In this document: positions 35,219 to 43,767 of the stretch, one piece after another | Layout: every line of letters starts with the position of its first letter | How positions within the stretch are numbered: position 1 is the first letter of the stretch | NCBI RefSeq assembly: GCF_000170915.1 | Contig: NZ_ABCT01000006.1 | Coordinates: 1 to 64,000, forward strand | DNA length: 64,000 nucleotides | Direction of reading: 5' to 3' | Source of the DNA: Limnobacter sp. MED105 | Lineage (GTDB): Bacteria > Pseudomonadota > Gammaproteobacteria > Burkholderiales > Burkholderiaceae_B | Notes under the pieces: generated by a model | What the model was told of the DNA's origin: nothing | The model's database searches: none | What the model saw: the letters and a program-made list of their open reading frames with translations, nothing else | Translations under genes and position numbers: made by a program

Positions 35219-36229
35219 TTAGGCTCGGTTTTCTGCCAAGGGGTAGGCCTGTGCATCTTCTGCAAGCCAGTTGAGAATCAGGTCTTCCGTGGTGGAGTCG
35301 TTCAGCAAAGCCACGTGCCCGCAACCGGGCACGGCGGTGTTTTTTCCAAACTCCAGTTTGCTGGATACTGGTGGGCACACAATGTTGTCTTGTGGGCTCC
35401 ACAGTGACCAAATCTTTTGCTGAAACTCTCTGTCGGTGGGGTGCTCTCGCAGCGTTTTCAAGAAGAAACTTCCCCACGCCATTTGTTTCACATTCTTGCC
35501 AATACCCAGGGTAGACAAAGCCGTACCGTAATGCGGGCTGCCAATCGTGATCATGCCCGCAATTCGATGATGACCGTATTCAGTGGCGTGGTAACGCACA
35601 GCCACACCGCCCATGCTGTGCGCAATAATTTTCACTTGGGGTGCGCCAGTGGCCACCAACAATTCGTCGATTGCCTCATGAATCGCTTCAGAGTAACTGC
35701 GAATAGAGCCAATGGCCGGCTCCAGTGTGATGGCGTGGGTACTAACTTCAGCACGGTCAAGCAGGGCGCGGGTACCTGCCCACACAGCCGAATTGCACAA
35801 ATAGCCATGCACCAGCAACACAGGCAAAGGCTTTTTCTTGCGCCAGGTTTTACCAGCCAATTGAATACCGTCAGGGTTGGGGGCCCAGGGTTGCAGCAAC
35901 GTGATCAGTTTGAGCGATGCAATACTTTCAACCAACACTGCTTTAACCCAACGTGCCAGGCTCAGTCGGTGAAACCCTTCACCCTCGGTGCTGTGAAAGT
36001 GCAAGCCCTTGTCCCGCACCTGTGGAATTTGGCGAACGCTGTAGGAAAGGGCAAATCCCGAGATATTGAATCCGACATGCGCCGAGAAAAGAACGCCCAC
36101 CACCAGGCAAATGGCAGCCACGGCGGCATTGTCACTTCTAGCACCAAACCAGTGATGAAGAAGCCAGTACAGGCCGAACATGACTGAAATGTAGCCAATC
36201 CAGTACAGTCTGTTCAGGTGGCGAATCAT
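35219..36229 (-). CDS. Membrane-anchored alpha/beta hydrolase
   Basis: 336-residue lipase/esterase-like protein. Two N-terminal transmembrane helices (about 9-26 and 34-52), then an alpha/beta hydrolase: VLLVHGYLCNSAVW, nucleophile S205 in AHSMGGVAVRYHA, ITIGSPHYGT, and CGHVALLND with the catalytic His. The GTA and HGYL motifs recall triacylglycerol lipases. Last gene of the operon (5 bp after the GMC gene). It could hydrolyse wax or steryl esters to feed the alcohol oxidation genes; that link is by position only. Confidence 0.83.
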   Translation of the reverse strand: MIRHLNRLYWIGYISVMFGLYWLLHHWFGARSDNAAVAAICLVVGVLFSAHVGFNISGFALSYSVRQIPQVRDKGLHFHSTEGEGFHRLSLARWVKAVLVESIASLKLITLLQPWAPNPDGIQLAGKTWRKKKPLPVLLVHGYLCNSAVWAGTRALLDRAEVSTHAITLEPAIGSIRSYSEAIHEAIDELLVATGAPQVKIIAHSMGGVAVRYHATEYGHHRIAGMITIGSPHYGTALSTLGIGKNVKQMAWGSFFLKTLREHPTDREFQQKIWSLWSPQDNIVCPPVSSKLEFGKNTAVPGCGHVALLNDSTTEDLILNWLAEDAQAYPLAENRA

Positions 36230-36234
36230 GCTCT

Positions 36235-37878
36235 TTAAGCCAGTGCGGTGGCGGCCTGGCCAGTCAGTTCTGCGACCAGTTGCTGGCTTAGTTTGTTGGT
36301 CAGGCCATAAATAGACAGTTGAGGATTGGCACCAATGCTGGTCGGAAATAGCGAGCCGTCGTGAATGGACAGGTTTTCGATTTGCCAGTGGCGACCATCC
36401 GGGCGCGCAACGCCCAGCTTTTCCTCACCAGCCATGGCGCACCCACCCATCACGTGGGCGGAAACCACTTTCATGCTCAGCGGTTTCATGTCAAGCGCGT
36501 TGATCTGCTTTAGGGCTTCGTCAATATTGTTGGCAGGCTTGGAAAACTCATGCACAGGCAGCGTGCTGAGCGCACCTGCAGCGTGTTGCAACTCAGCCAT
36601 GGCGACCAAGGCACGGCGTGCCGCATCCCAAATTGCCGGGGTTAGCTTGTAGTCCAGCACCGGGCTGCCGTCGCTGTTCAAGCGCACTTGCCCGCCCACA
36701 CTGCCGGAATTGAAACCATCGCGCAGCAAAGCCAGTTGCATGTGCGTTTTCGAGAAATTCTTCATGATGTCGGCATGCTTTTTTGCAAAGCCTGGCAGGG
36801 TCGAGGCAAAAATTACGGGGTGCAGGGGTGGTGCCTCAAGTTTGAAGCCGACAGGTCCGTCAATCGGATCCGTGTGCAAATAATGGTCGCTGTAAATGGT
36901 TTGGGGCGCGCCTGCATCTGCGCGAACTTCCTGCTCCATCATGGCAGCTGAAATGACCACAGGGTGCAAAAAGGTACGTTCGCCCAAGCGGTCATAGGGG
37001 TCGGTCGCATTTGAACGTAGCAGCACGGCCGGGCTATTGATTGATCCGCCAGCCAATACAAAATGCCTGGCTGTGATTTCCACTTCTTTGCCTGAAGGCA
37101 GTACACCGTCGGCATTCATGACCTGGCAGCGCAGGGTGCGGATTCGACCTTGAGAAATCTTGAAAGAATGGGCACGCAAGGAAGCGATCAGCTCTGCACC
37201 GTGATCAAGCGCAGCGGGAATGGTTGAAACTAGCATGGATTGCTTGGCATTGGTCGGGCAACCCATGCCGCAGTAGCCAAGGTTCCAGCAGTCTTTTACA
37301 TTGCGTCGAATTGCACCCCAGGAAATTCCTTTGGCTTCTGCGCCACGGCGCAGAATGTCGTTGTTTTCATTCGGTGGCACTTGCCAGTCGGCAATGTTCA
37401 AGCGTCTTTCTGCTTGTTCAAACCACGGGGCCATGGCTTCCACGGTCATGTCTTTCAGAGCAAACTGGTTTTGCCAGAATGCCAGCGTGTCGGCCGGGGT
37501 CCTGAAGCTCGATGTCCAGTTTACGGTGGTGGAACCGCCCACTGTGCGACCCTGCAGAATGTTGATGGCTTTGTCAGCTGTTTTGCGGCCAGCGCTTTCC
37601 TGGTACAGCGTGGGATAGGCCACGGATTCCAGCATTTTGAAATCTTTTGAAGTCTTTAGCGGACCTTCCTCGATCAACAACACCTTCAAGCCTGCCTTGG
37701 CGCATATTTCAGCGGTAATGCCGCCACCCGCGCCGGTGCCAACGATGACTACATCGGCACTCATTTGCTTGGGCATTTCGCGCTTGTGTGCCTCATAGGC
37801 TTTCCAGCCGTTTGCGATGCCGACTGCAAAAAGGTCGGGCACTAAGGAACCCATGGGTTTGATTTCTTGTTCAATCAT
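36235..37878 (-). CDS. GMC-family FAD oxidoreductase, long-chain alcohol oxidase-like
   Basis: 547-residue FAD enzyme. N-terminal dinucleotide fold VVIVGTGAGGGITAEICAKAG (about 43-63), GRTVGGSTTVNW, a cysteine-rich NLGYCGMGCPTNAKQSM, and the C-terminal substrate side SAHVMGGCAM and HDGSLFPTSIGANPQLSIYGL. It resembles plant and yeast long-chain fatty alcohol oxidases and gluconate-2-dehydrogenase-type GMC subunits. It should oxidise an alcohol to an aldehyde with quinone or oxygen as acceptor. It has no signal peptide of its own, but its partner upstream has a Tat signal. GMC type is certain; substrate inferred. Confidence 0.87.
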   Translation of the reverse strand: MIEQEIKPMGSLVPDLFAVGIANGWKAYEAHKREMPKQMSADVVIVGTGAGGGITAEICAKAGLKVLLIEEGPLKTSKDFKMLESVAYPTLYQESAGRKTADKAINILQGRTVGGSTTVNWTSSFRTPADTLAFWQNQFALKDMTVEAMAPWFEQAERRLNIADWQVPPNENNDILRRGAEAKGISWGAIRRNVKDCWNLGYCGMGCPTNAKQSMLVSTIPAALDHGAELIASLRAHSFKISQGRIRTLRCQVMNADGVLPSGKEVEITARHFVLAGGSINSPAVLLRSNATDPYDRLGERTFLHPVVISAAMMEQEVRADAGAPQTIYSDHYLHTDPIDGPVGFKLEAPPLHPVIFASTLPGFAKKHADIMKNFSKTHMQLALLRDGFNSGSVGGQVRLNSDGSPVLDYKLTPAIWDAARRALVAMAELQHAAGALSTLPVHEFSKPANNIDEALKQINALDMKPLSMKVVSAHVMGGCAMAGEEKLGVARPDGRHWQIENLSIHDGSLFPTSIGANPQLSIYGLTNKLSQQLVAELTGQAATALA

Positions 37879-37893
37879 TGGTGAAGGCGAAGG

Positions 37894-38409
37894 TCAGAGA
37901 ACTTGGAAAGGCGGGCCGGGGTAGCCCATGTCGGCCCACTGCTCGGGCAGTCCGTACCAGCCAGCCATCATCAGGTCGTGAAGTGCATGGTAGCCGGGTT
38001 GAAGGGCTGGAATGGGGTGATCCCGGAAAGACACCAAAAAGGCTTGCACCTGGGCTGGTGTCGCTTGTTCCCAGCTGGTACCCAAATCGGCAATCAGTCT
38101 TCGACCAACCGGGTTCTCGAGAATATTCAGCAGTTGACCCAACTCTGCTTGTGCGCTGGCTGCGAGAGTTTTGGTGGCATCTACGAATGCATTCACGGCC
38201 GATTCAATGGATTGCGTTCTTCCTGTGGTGGGTAATGCCGGATCCAGCAGACCTTCGGCGATGGCCTTCAGCATCGGTATGTGCTGTTGTTGCACCACAG
38301 ACTGACCTGCGACCACCTCCACCTTGGCAAAGTGTTTGCCCAACCAACTCAGGCCGCCGGCCAACAGCAGGCCGGCAGCACCGAATTTAAAAAATTGACG
38401 TCTGTTCAT
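37894..38409 (-). CDS. Tat-signal small subunit (gluconate 2-dehydrogenase subunit 3-like)
   Basis: 171-residue protein with a twin-arginine signal: MNRRQFFKFGAAGLLLAGGL. The mature part is helical, with LKAIAEGLLDP near its start, QLLNILENPVGRRL, and YHALHDLMMAGWYGLPEQW, matching the small gamma subunit of GMC dehydrogenases. Such subunits carry the flavin subunit through the Tat pore. It precedes the GMC gene by 15 bp and follows the aldehyde dehydrogenase gene by 11 bp. No cytochrome c subunit is present here. Confidence 0.8.
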   Translation of the reverse strand: MNRRQFFKFGAAGLLLAGGLSWLGKHFAKVEVVAGQSVVQQQHIPMLKAIAEGLLDPALPTTGRTQSIESAVNAFVDATKTLAASAQAELGQLLNILENPVGRRLIADLGTSWEQATPAQVQAFLVSFRDHPIPALQPGYHALHDLMMAGWYGLPEQWADMGYPGPPFQVL

Positions 38410-38420
38410 GAAGCTTCTGT

Positions 38421-39875
38421 TTATACCTTGCGGGTCAGCAGTTTGGTCATGAAGGCAAACATTTTGTTGTCATAGGGTGGCGACAACATTTCCATGACAT
38501 GGAAACGGCTTTGTTTAAAAATCGGCTTCAATTTGGTCATGGTGTCAAAACCAAACTTGCCATGGTAATGGCCCATACCCGAGTCGCCAACGCCGCCAAA
38601 TGGCAGATTTTCCTGAGCAATATGAAACAGGGTTTCATTCAGGCATACACCACCGGCGATTGTTTGCTTCATCACCATGTCTTGGGTTTTTGATTCATCG
38701 TCGAACAAATACAAAGCCAGTGGGCGAGGGCGGTCGTTGATGTAATCAAGCGCCTCATCCAGTCGTTTGTAGGTGATCACCGGCAACACGGGGCCAAAAA
38801 TCTCTTCCTGCATCAGCATGGAATCGGGCTTGGCGTTGAACACCAAAGTCATTGGAATTTTACGGCCCGGGCTGTCAGCAGTTTTCATGAGTGTTACCAC
38901 ACGCGCACCTTGTTCCGCCGCTTCGTCAATTAAACGCTGTAAGCGGGTGGCATGGCGGTCAGAAACAATACCGGTGAAGTCCTTGGACAGTATTCCCTCC
39001 GGGAAACGGCGATCAATAATGGCCTTGGCGTGTGAAATCAATTGCTCTTCGCAACCTTCCGGAACCATCAGGTAGTCGGGTGCAATACAGGTTTGCCCGG
39101 CATTGATCGACTTGCCAGACAATGTGCGTGCAATCGCATTTTCGAAGCGGCCCGGGTTGGCCACCGTGGGCGCGGTGATGATTACAGGGCTTTTGCCGCC
39201 CAGTTCAAGTGTTACCGGCACCAGGTTTTCACTGGCTGCCTTCATGACCATTTTGCCCACTGGAGTTGAGCCGGTGAACAGCAAATGGTCGAATGGCAGA
39301 CGGGAAAACTCGGCAGCAACCTCTGGGCCACCATTGATGACCTGTACCACCTCGCGGCCCAGGGCTTTGGCCAGCAGCTCGTCAAGCAGCGCGCTGAAGC
39401 GGGGGGTGTACTCGCTCATTTTGATAAAAACACGATTGCCTGCGGTCAACGCGGCAATCATAGGGCCGATAGACAAAAACAAAGGGTAATTCCAGGGCAC
39501 GATAACGCCCACCACGCCCAAAGGCTGTGGCATCAGGCAGGTGCTGGCCGGCTTGAACCAAATGCTGGCGCCTTCATTGCGAGGCTTCATCCAGCCTTTA
39601 CCGTGTTTGATGGCGTGGCGAATGCCTTCCAGTGAGGGGAATACTTCTGCCAACAAGGTGTCATTTTTTGAGCGGTAGCCGAAGTCCTCTGAAATGGCTT
39701 CAGCAATTCTCAGCTTGTTGTCGTAAATCATGTCGCTCAACGCCATTAGCCAGGCTTTGCGCTGGCTCCATTCCGGGAAGGGGTTGATGCGGTAAGCTTG
39801 CTTCAAGGACTCCAAAGTTGCTTTTAGTTCTGCTGCTGTCAATTCTTGGCCGTGTGCTTTGGATGGGGCGTTCAT
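38421..39875 (-). CDS. Aldehyde dehydrogenase, coniferyl-aldehyde-dehydrogenase-like
   Basis: 484-residue NAD(P)-dependent ALDH of the class often called coniferyl aldehyde dehydrogenase, which also includes long-chain aldehyde enzymes. PWNYP (N129), LELGGKSP with E224, and catalytic C263 in NAGQTCIAPDY, plus EEIFGPVLPV. C-terminal FKQSRFHVMEMLSPPYDNKMF then a basic KLLTRKV that may touch membranes, as in fatty aldehyde dehydrogenases. Start is the ATG giving MNAPSKAHG with GGAGAG upstream; a further start 14 codons earlier has no site. First gene of the operon with the GMC subunits; likely oxidises the aldehyde they make. Confidence 0.9.
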   Translation of the reverse strand: MNAPSKAHGQELTAAELKATLESLKQAYRINPFPEWSQRKAWLMALSDMIYDNKLRIAEAISEDFGYRSKNDTLLAEVFPSLEGIRHAIKHGKGWMKPRNEGASIWFKPASTCLMPQPLGVVGVIVPWNYPLFLSIGPMIAALTAGNRVFIKMSEYTPRFSALLDELLAKALGREVVQVINGGPEVAAEFSRLPFDHLLFTGSTPVGKMVMKAASENLVPVTLELGGKSPVIITAPTVANPGRFENAIARTLSGKSINAGQTCIAPDYLMVPEGCEEQLISHAKAIIDRRFPEGILSKDFTGIVSDRHATRLQRLIDEAAEQGARVVTLMKTADSPGRKIPMTLVFNAKPDSMLMQEEIFGPVLPVITYKRLDEALDYINDRPRPLALYLFDDESKTQDMVMKQTIAGGVCLNETLFHIAQENLPFGGVGDSGMGHYHGKFGFDTMTKLKPIFKQSRFHVMEMLSPPYDNKMFAFMTKLLTRKV

Positions 39876-40003
39876 TGTTGTCTCACTCTCCGGTTTAACA
39901 TTAACGGATGTAAACATAAATTTTGACTATTTTCCATGTCTGATTTGTGCTGCTGTGCAGCAAACGACGTGGAGCTTTACCATTCAACTGCAATTGAATC
40001 GCC

Positions 40004-40711
40004 ATGATTGATATTCAAAGTTCACCCCTGGAGTTACAAAAAGCCATCACGGCCCTTCGACAAGGACAGGGGCGTACTGCTGAATTTTTGAGATTAAAAA
40101 ACGAGATAAAAGTATTTCAAAACAGTAGATTGGAAAGTACATATAAGGATTTGCTTGAAGACAAGGGCATGCGTGCAGCCTGTCGTTTTTTCCTAGATCA
40201 GCTCTATTGCACCCACGATGTCAGCACGAGGGACCATCAAGTAGAAAGAGTGCTGCCCAAGCTGGAGAAATTGCTGCCCGGTGGCGCGGTAGATACGGTC
40301 AAAAAAGTGATTTATATGGATTATCTCGCCGAGCTTCTAGATGATGAAATAACACTTTTTATCAATGAGAAAGACTTTAATTCTGATAATTCACTTAAAG
40401 AAATTGCCTACATGGAGGCCTTCAGAAAACAGGGGCAATTCGACTTGCGGGAGCAGCAAATTCTGTTGGTTCGAGAGGTGGGTGAATCCTTGCGCAAGTT
40501 GATGCGCCTGCCGTTTTTACGGCCACTGATGAAGATGACACGTGGTGCAGCGCAAAAGGCGAATTTAGAGGATTTCCACGATTTTCTAAGCCAAGGGCTG
40601 GATGCCTTTGCCTCGCTCGAGAGGCCAACCCTGTTTTTCCAGTTGATTCAAGAACGTGAAATGTCCATTCTGGAAGGGATTCGACAAGGAACCTTGTCGA
40701 AATTTCCTTGA
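40004..40711 (+). CDS. Conserved helical protein of unknown function
   Basis: 235-residue soluble, mostly helical protein; I do not recognise a named family with certainty. A distinctive patch is MRAACRFFLDQLYCTHDVST followed by RDHQVERVLPKLEKLLPG, with arginines and aspartates that look conserved. No signal peptide, membrane helix, or nucleotide motif. It is divergent from the aldehyde dehydrogenase (128-bp gap) and lies just ahead of the fadD-type ligase, so a lipid-related accessory role is possible. Its first part is AT-richer than its neighbours. Start is the first ATG; the ribosome site is poor. Confidence 0.65.
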   Translation: MIDIQSSPLELQKAITALRQGQGRTAEFLRLKNEIKVFQNSRLESTYKDLLEDKGMRAACRFFLDQLYCTHDVSTRDHQVERVLPKLEKLLPGGAVDTVKKVIYMDYLAELLDDEITLFINEKDFNSDNSLKEIAYMEAFRKQGQFDLREQQILLVREVGESLRKLMRLPFLRPLMKMTRGAAQKANLEDFHDFLSQGLDAFASLERPTLFFQLIQEREMSILEGIRQGTLSKFP

Positions 40712-40777
40712 CTGTGCCTTCCGTGCAGGTACACATCGCAATCGTAGTGCATTAGAATCCATGCTCTTTGATATTCC

Positions 40778-40798
40778 GGTATTGTTTTCCATCAATAC
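40778..40798. promoter_or_regulatory. Imperfect inverted repeat upstream of the acyl-CoA ligase
   Basis: ggtattg-N8-caatac, 45 bp before the ligase GTG. The arms ggtatt/aatac resemble the arms of the candidate TetR operator at 31121-31137 but with wider spacing. Confidence 0.25.
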
Positions 40799-40843
40799 AA
40801 AACAGTTGCGAAGCACGGCAGTGCCCACAAGAAGGAGACATTT

Positions 40844-42535
40844 GTGACAGATAAAGCCTGGATTCAGAGCTACCCACCGGGCGTACCTACGTCGGTTGAT
40901 TTGGATCAGTACCCCTCTATTCGGGATATTTTTGAGGACGCAAGTCGCAAGTTCGCCGATAAAACCGCATTCAGCAACATGGGTACAGCGCTGACCTACG
41001 AGCGCTTGGATTCTTTGACCCGTGATTTCGGTGCCTACCTTCAAAGCTTGCCCGGCATGAAAAAAGGCGACCGTGTCGCCTTCATGATGCCCAATCTGCT
41101 GCAATACCCTGTGGCCATGCTTGGCGCAATTCGCGCTGGCTTTGTGGCCGTGAATGTGAATCCGCTTTACACACCCACGGAGCTGGAACACCAGCTGCGG
41201 GATTCTGGTGCCAAGGTGATCGTGGTGTTCGAGAATGTGGCCCACACGCTCGAAAAAGTGATCAAAAACACCCCGGTTGAGCACATCGTGCTGGCCTCAA
41301 TGGGTGAAATGCACGGTTTCTTCAAGCGCGTGTTGCTGAATTTTGTAGTGCGATATGTCAAGAAGTTGGTGCCCGCGTTCAACATTGCCGGGGCCATTAC
41401 CTTCAAGAAAGCCTTGGCACAAGGGCGCAACAATGAGCTACGCAAGGTCAATATTACCCACGATGATCTTGCGTTTCTGCAGTACACAGGTGGTACCACT
41501 GGTGTCGCCAAAGGTGCCATGTTGACTCATGGCAATATTGTGGCCAACTTGCAGCAGGCTTCAAGCTGGTTGAACCAGGACATCGAAGAAGGCAAGGAAA
41601 TTGCGATTACTGCGCTGCCGATGTACCACATCTTTTGTCTGACAGCGAACATTCTGGTGTTCATCAAGGTGGGCGGGCATTGCCTGCTGATTACCGATCC
41701 ACGCAACATGAAAACCTTTGTGAAAACTCTGGGCGCAGTGCCTTTCACGGCTTTGACCGGCGTGAATACCCTGTTCAACGGCCTGTTGAATACACCTGGG
41801 TTCGAGCAGGTTGATTTTTCGCATGTGAAGCTGGTGCTGGGTGGTGGTGCTGCCATTGAACCCGCCGTGGCCGACCGGTGGAAGAAAGTGACAGGCACCA
41901 GGCTGTCCGAGGCCTATGGTTTAACCGAGGCTTCGCCGGCCGTGTGTATCAATCCTTTACACGAGGAGTACAACGGATCGATTGGTTTGCCTGTGCCATC
42001 GACGGAAGTCACTATTCGCGACGACGATTTCAATGAGTTGCCGGTGGGGCAGGAAGGCGAGTTGTGTGTGAAAGGCCCGCAGGTCATGCGCGGTTACTGG
42101 AACAAGCCACGCGAAACTGCTGAAATTCTGACGCAGGATGGCTGGTTAAAGACCGGCGATATCGCCTACATGGATGAAAACGGCTACTTTTACATCACCG
42201 ATCGCAAGAAGGACATGATTCTGGTCTCGGGCTTCAATGTGTACCCCAAAGAGATTGAGGCCGTGGCAACGCTGCTTGGCGGTATTTTTGAAGCAGCTGC
42301 TGTTGGTGTACCCGACAGCAAAACCGGTGAGGCCGTGAAGCTGTTTGTGGTTAAAAAAGACCCGGATCTAACGGCGGAGCAGGTCATTGAACACTGTCGT
42401 AAACACATGACGGCTTACAAAATTCCACGTCACGTGGAATTCATGAAAGAGCTGCCCAAAAGCCCGGTTGGCAAAGTATTGCGCCGAGAGCTTCGCGACA
42501 TGGAAAAAAAGCGCTTGCAAGACCAAGCCAGCTGA
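40844..42535 (+). CDS. fadD: Long-chain fatty acid-CoA ligase (FadD-like)
   Basis: 563-residue AMP-forming ligase. P-loop YTGGTTGVAKGAMLTHGN, EAYGLTEASP, a GWLKTGDIAYMDENGYFYITDRKKDMI stretch (about 430-457), and PKSPVGKVLRRELRD with the catalytic Lys. It activates free fatty acids to acyl-CoA at the inner membrane face. GTG start with a perfect AAGGAG-type site eight bases upstream. Very close to E. coli FadD (561 aa). It stands at the end of the lipid island, where it would refeed acids made by the aldehyde dehydrogenase into acyl-CoA. Confidence 0.95.
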   Translation: MTDKAWIQSYPPGVPTSVDLDQYPSIRDIFEDASRKFADKTAFSNMGTALTYERLDSLTRDFGAYLQSLPGMKKGDRVAFMMPNLLQYPVAMLGAIRAGFVAVNVNPLYTPTELEHQLRDSGAKVIVVFENVAHTLEKVIKNTPVEHIVLASMGEMHGFFKRVLLNFVVRYVKKLVPAFNIAGAITFKKALAQGRNNELRKVNITHDDLAFLQYTGGTTGVAKGAMLTHGNIVANLQQASSWLNQDIEEGKEIAITALPMYHIFCLTANILVFIKVGGHCLLITDPRNMKTFVKTLGAVPFTALTGVNTLFNGLLNTPGFEQVDFSHVKLVLGGGAAIEPAVADRWKKVTGTRLSEAYGLTEASPAVCINPLHEEYNGSIGLPVPSTEVTIRDDDFNELPVGQEGELCVKGPQVMRGYWNKPRETAEILTQDGWLKTGDIAYMDENGYFYITDRKKDMILVSGFNVYPKEIEAVATLLGGIFEAAAVGVPDSKTGEAVKLFVVKKDPDLTAEQVIEHCRKHMTAYKIPRHVEFMKELPKSPVGKVLRRELRDMEKKRLQDQAS

Positions 42536-42570
42536 TTTTCTGCGTTTTAGCAGGCAACTACCACTCAACG

Positions 42571-42599
42571 TTGCCTGTTTCTGAAAAACCCACTATAAT
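42571..42599 (+). promoter_or_regulatory. Sigma-70 promoter of the rpsF operon
   Basis: TTGCCT (42571-42576), 17-bp spacer, TATAAT (42594-42599). Near-consensus, with a transcript start expected near 42606, leaving a leader of about 70 bases before rpsF. Confidence 0.75.
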
Positions 42600-42611
42600 T
42601 TTGGGTTACCT

Positions 42612-42656
42612 GCTGCTGCACCACGGGGGTGCGGCGGCTTTTCCAATTGTGGAAAA
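42612..42656 (+). promoter_or_regulatory. rpsF mRNA leader hairpins (possible S6:S18 autoregulatory element)
   Basis: First hairpin: gctgctgcacc (42612-42622), loop acggg, ggtgcggcggc (42628-42638), 11 pairs with two G-U. Second: ttttcca-attg-tggaaaa (42639-42656). Many bacteria have an rpsF leader hairpin bound by S6:S18 to repress the operon; the position and shape fit, the exact CCG signature was not confirmed. Confidence 0.5.
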
Positions 42657-42673
42657 TCCATAGGAGTTAATCA

Positions 42674-43078
42674 ATGCGTCACTATGAAATTGCTTTCATC
42701 GTGCATCCCGACCAAAGCGAGCAAGTGCCTGCCATGGTTGAGAAGTATCGTGGAACCATCGAAGCCAACGGCGGCAAAGTACACCGCCACGAAGATTGGG
42801 GTCGCCGTCAATTGGCCTACCCAATCCAGAAACTGGCCAAAGCACACTATGTGTTGTTGAACATTGAATGCAGTCAGGAAGTTCTTGAAGAACTGGAAAC
42901 CGCATTCAAATTCAACGATGCCGTACTGCGTCACTTGACAGTGAAGATGAAAAAAGCTGAAACAGCTCCTTCTCCAATGATGAAGGAAGTTCAGCGTGAG
43001 CAAGAGCGCAAAGCTGCTTCTGCCACCGCGTCTGCAAGCGATGACAGTTCCGATTCAGACGAGGGTGACGACGAGTAA
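42674..43078 (+). CDS. rpsF: 30S ribosomal protein S6
   Basis: 134-residue bS6. [42 protein letters not shown] and AHYVLLNIE are typical. The C-terminal extension (about 100-134) is acidic and Ser-rich ([13 protein letters not shown]); E. coli S6 also has a Glu tail. It binds S18 on the small-subunit platform. AGGAG-type site (ataggagttaatc). The first gene of rpsF-priB-rpsR-rplI, and its 5' leader holds two hairpins. Confidence 0.98.
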   Translation: MRHYEIAFIVHPDQSEQVPAMVEKYRGTIEANGGKVHRHEDWGRRQLAYPIQKLAKAHYVLLNIECSQEVLEELETAFKFNDAVLRHLTVKMKKAETAPSPMMKEVQREQERKAASATASASDDSSDSDEGDDE

Positions 43079-43103
43079 ATCGTCTTCGCACAACACTGAA
43101 TCA

Positions 43104-43454
43104 ATGAATCAGGAGGAAGCAGCGGAAAATCCAAACAAGTTTGGGGAAGCGGGAAAAGCTGGTGAGAATCAGTTCAACCTGACCGCCATATTGGTTGCAA
43201 AATCAATATTGCGATACACCCCGGCAGGTTTACCCATTTGCGAATTTGAGCTTGAACACGAAAGTGAGCAACTTGAAGCCAGCAAGCCAAGAATGGTGAA
43301 GTGCACAGTTTCAGCGGTCGCGCTGGGTGTGGCAGCCAACCAAGTCAACGGCCTGGAAGTGGGGAGCCTGAAAAACTGGTCCGGTTTTATAGCGCTTCGT
43401 TCGCACAAATCAAAAAGTCTTCGATTCCATGTTTGCGCAGTGCGCGAATGTTGA
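43104..43454 (+). CDS. priB: Primosomal replication protein N (PriB)
   Basis: 116-residue OB-fold single-strand DNA-binding protein that helps reload DnaB at stalled forks. Core: NQFNLTAILVAKSILRYTPAGLP, ICEFELEHESEQ, VKCTVSAVALGVAAN and GFIALRSHKSKSLRFHV. It is usually found between rpsF and rpsR in betaproteobacteria. The start is uncertain: the ATG at 43104 has no site upstream, a GTG at 43065 overlaps rpsF, and the good AGGAGG lies just inside the coding region. The extra N-terminal stretch (MNQEEAAENPNKFGEAGKAG) is absent from E. coli PriB. Confidence 0.88.
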   Translation: MNQEEAAENPNKFGEAGKAGENQFNLTAILVAKSILRYTPAGLPICEFELEHESEQLEASKPRMVKCTVSAVALGVAANQVNGLEVGSLKNWSGFIALRSHKSKSLRFHVCAVREC

Positions 43455-43479
43455 AGACTTGAAATAGTTGGAGAATATT

Positions 43480-43749
43480 ATGGCTTTTGGTCGTAAAAAT
43501 GATCGCAAGGGACGTCGTCCACAACAGAACCCCTTGTTCAAGCGCAAGAAGTTTTGCCGCTTCACAGTGGGCAAGGTAGAGCAAATCGATTACAAAGACA
43601 TCGACACGCTCAAGGATTTCATCAGCGAAAACGGCAAGATCATGCCCGCTCGTATCACTGGTACCAAGGCGAACTATCAGCGCCAGTTGGACACAGCGAT
43701 CAAGCGCGCACGTTTCCTGGCTTTGCTGCCTTACACCGACAACCACTAA
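43480..43749 (+). CDS. rpsR: 30S ribosomal protein S18
   Basis: 89-residue bS18. [41 protein letters not shown] and [20 protein letters not shown] are diagnostic. GGAG site six bases upstream. It partners S6 in the ribosome and possibly in regulating this operon. Confidence 0.98.
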   Translation: MAFGRKNDRKGRRPQQNPLFKRKKFCRFTVGKVEQIDYKDIDTLKDFISENGKIMPARITGTKANYQRQLDTAIKRARFLALLPYTDNH

Positions 43750-43767
43750 GCAGTACGGGAGAACACC

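Noticed and set aside
30111-42535. Wax ester synthase (WS/DGAT) in the lipid island
   Set aside because: No gene shows the HHxxxDG motif; the hydrolases here are esterase-like instead.
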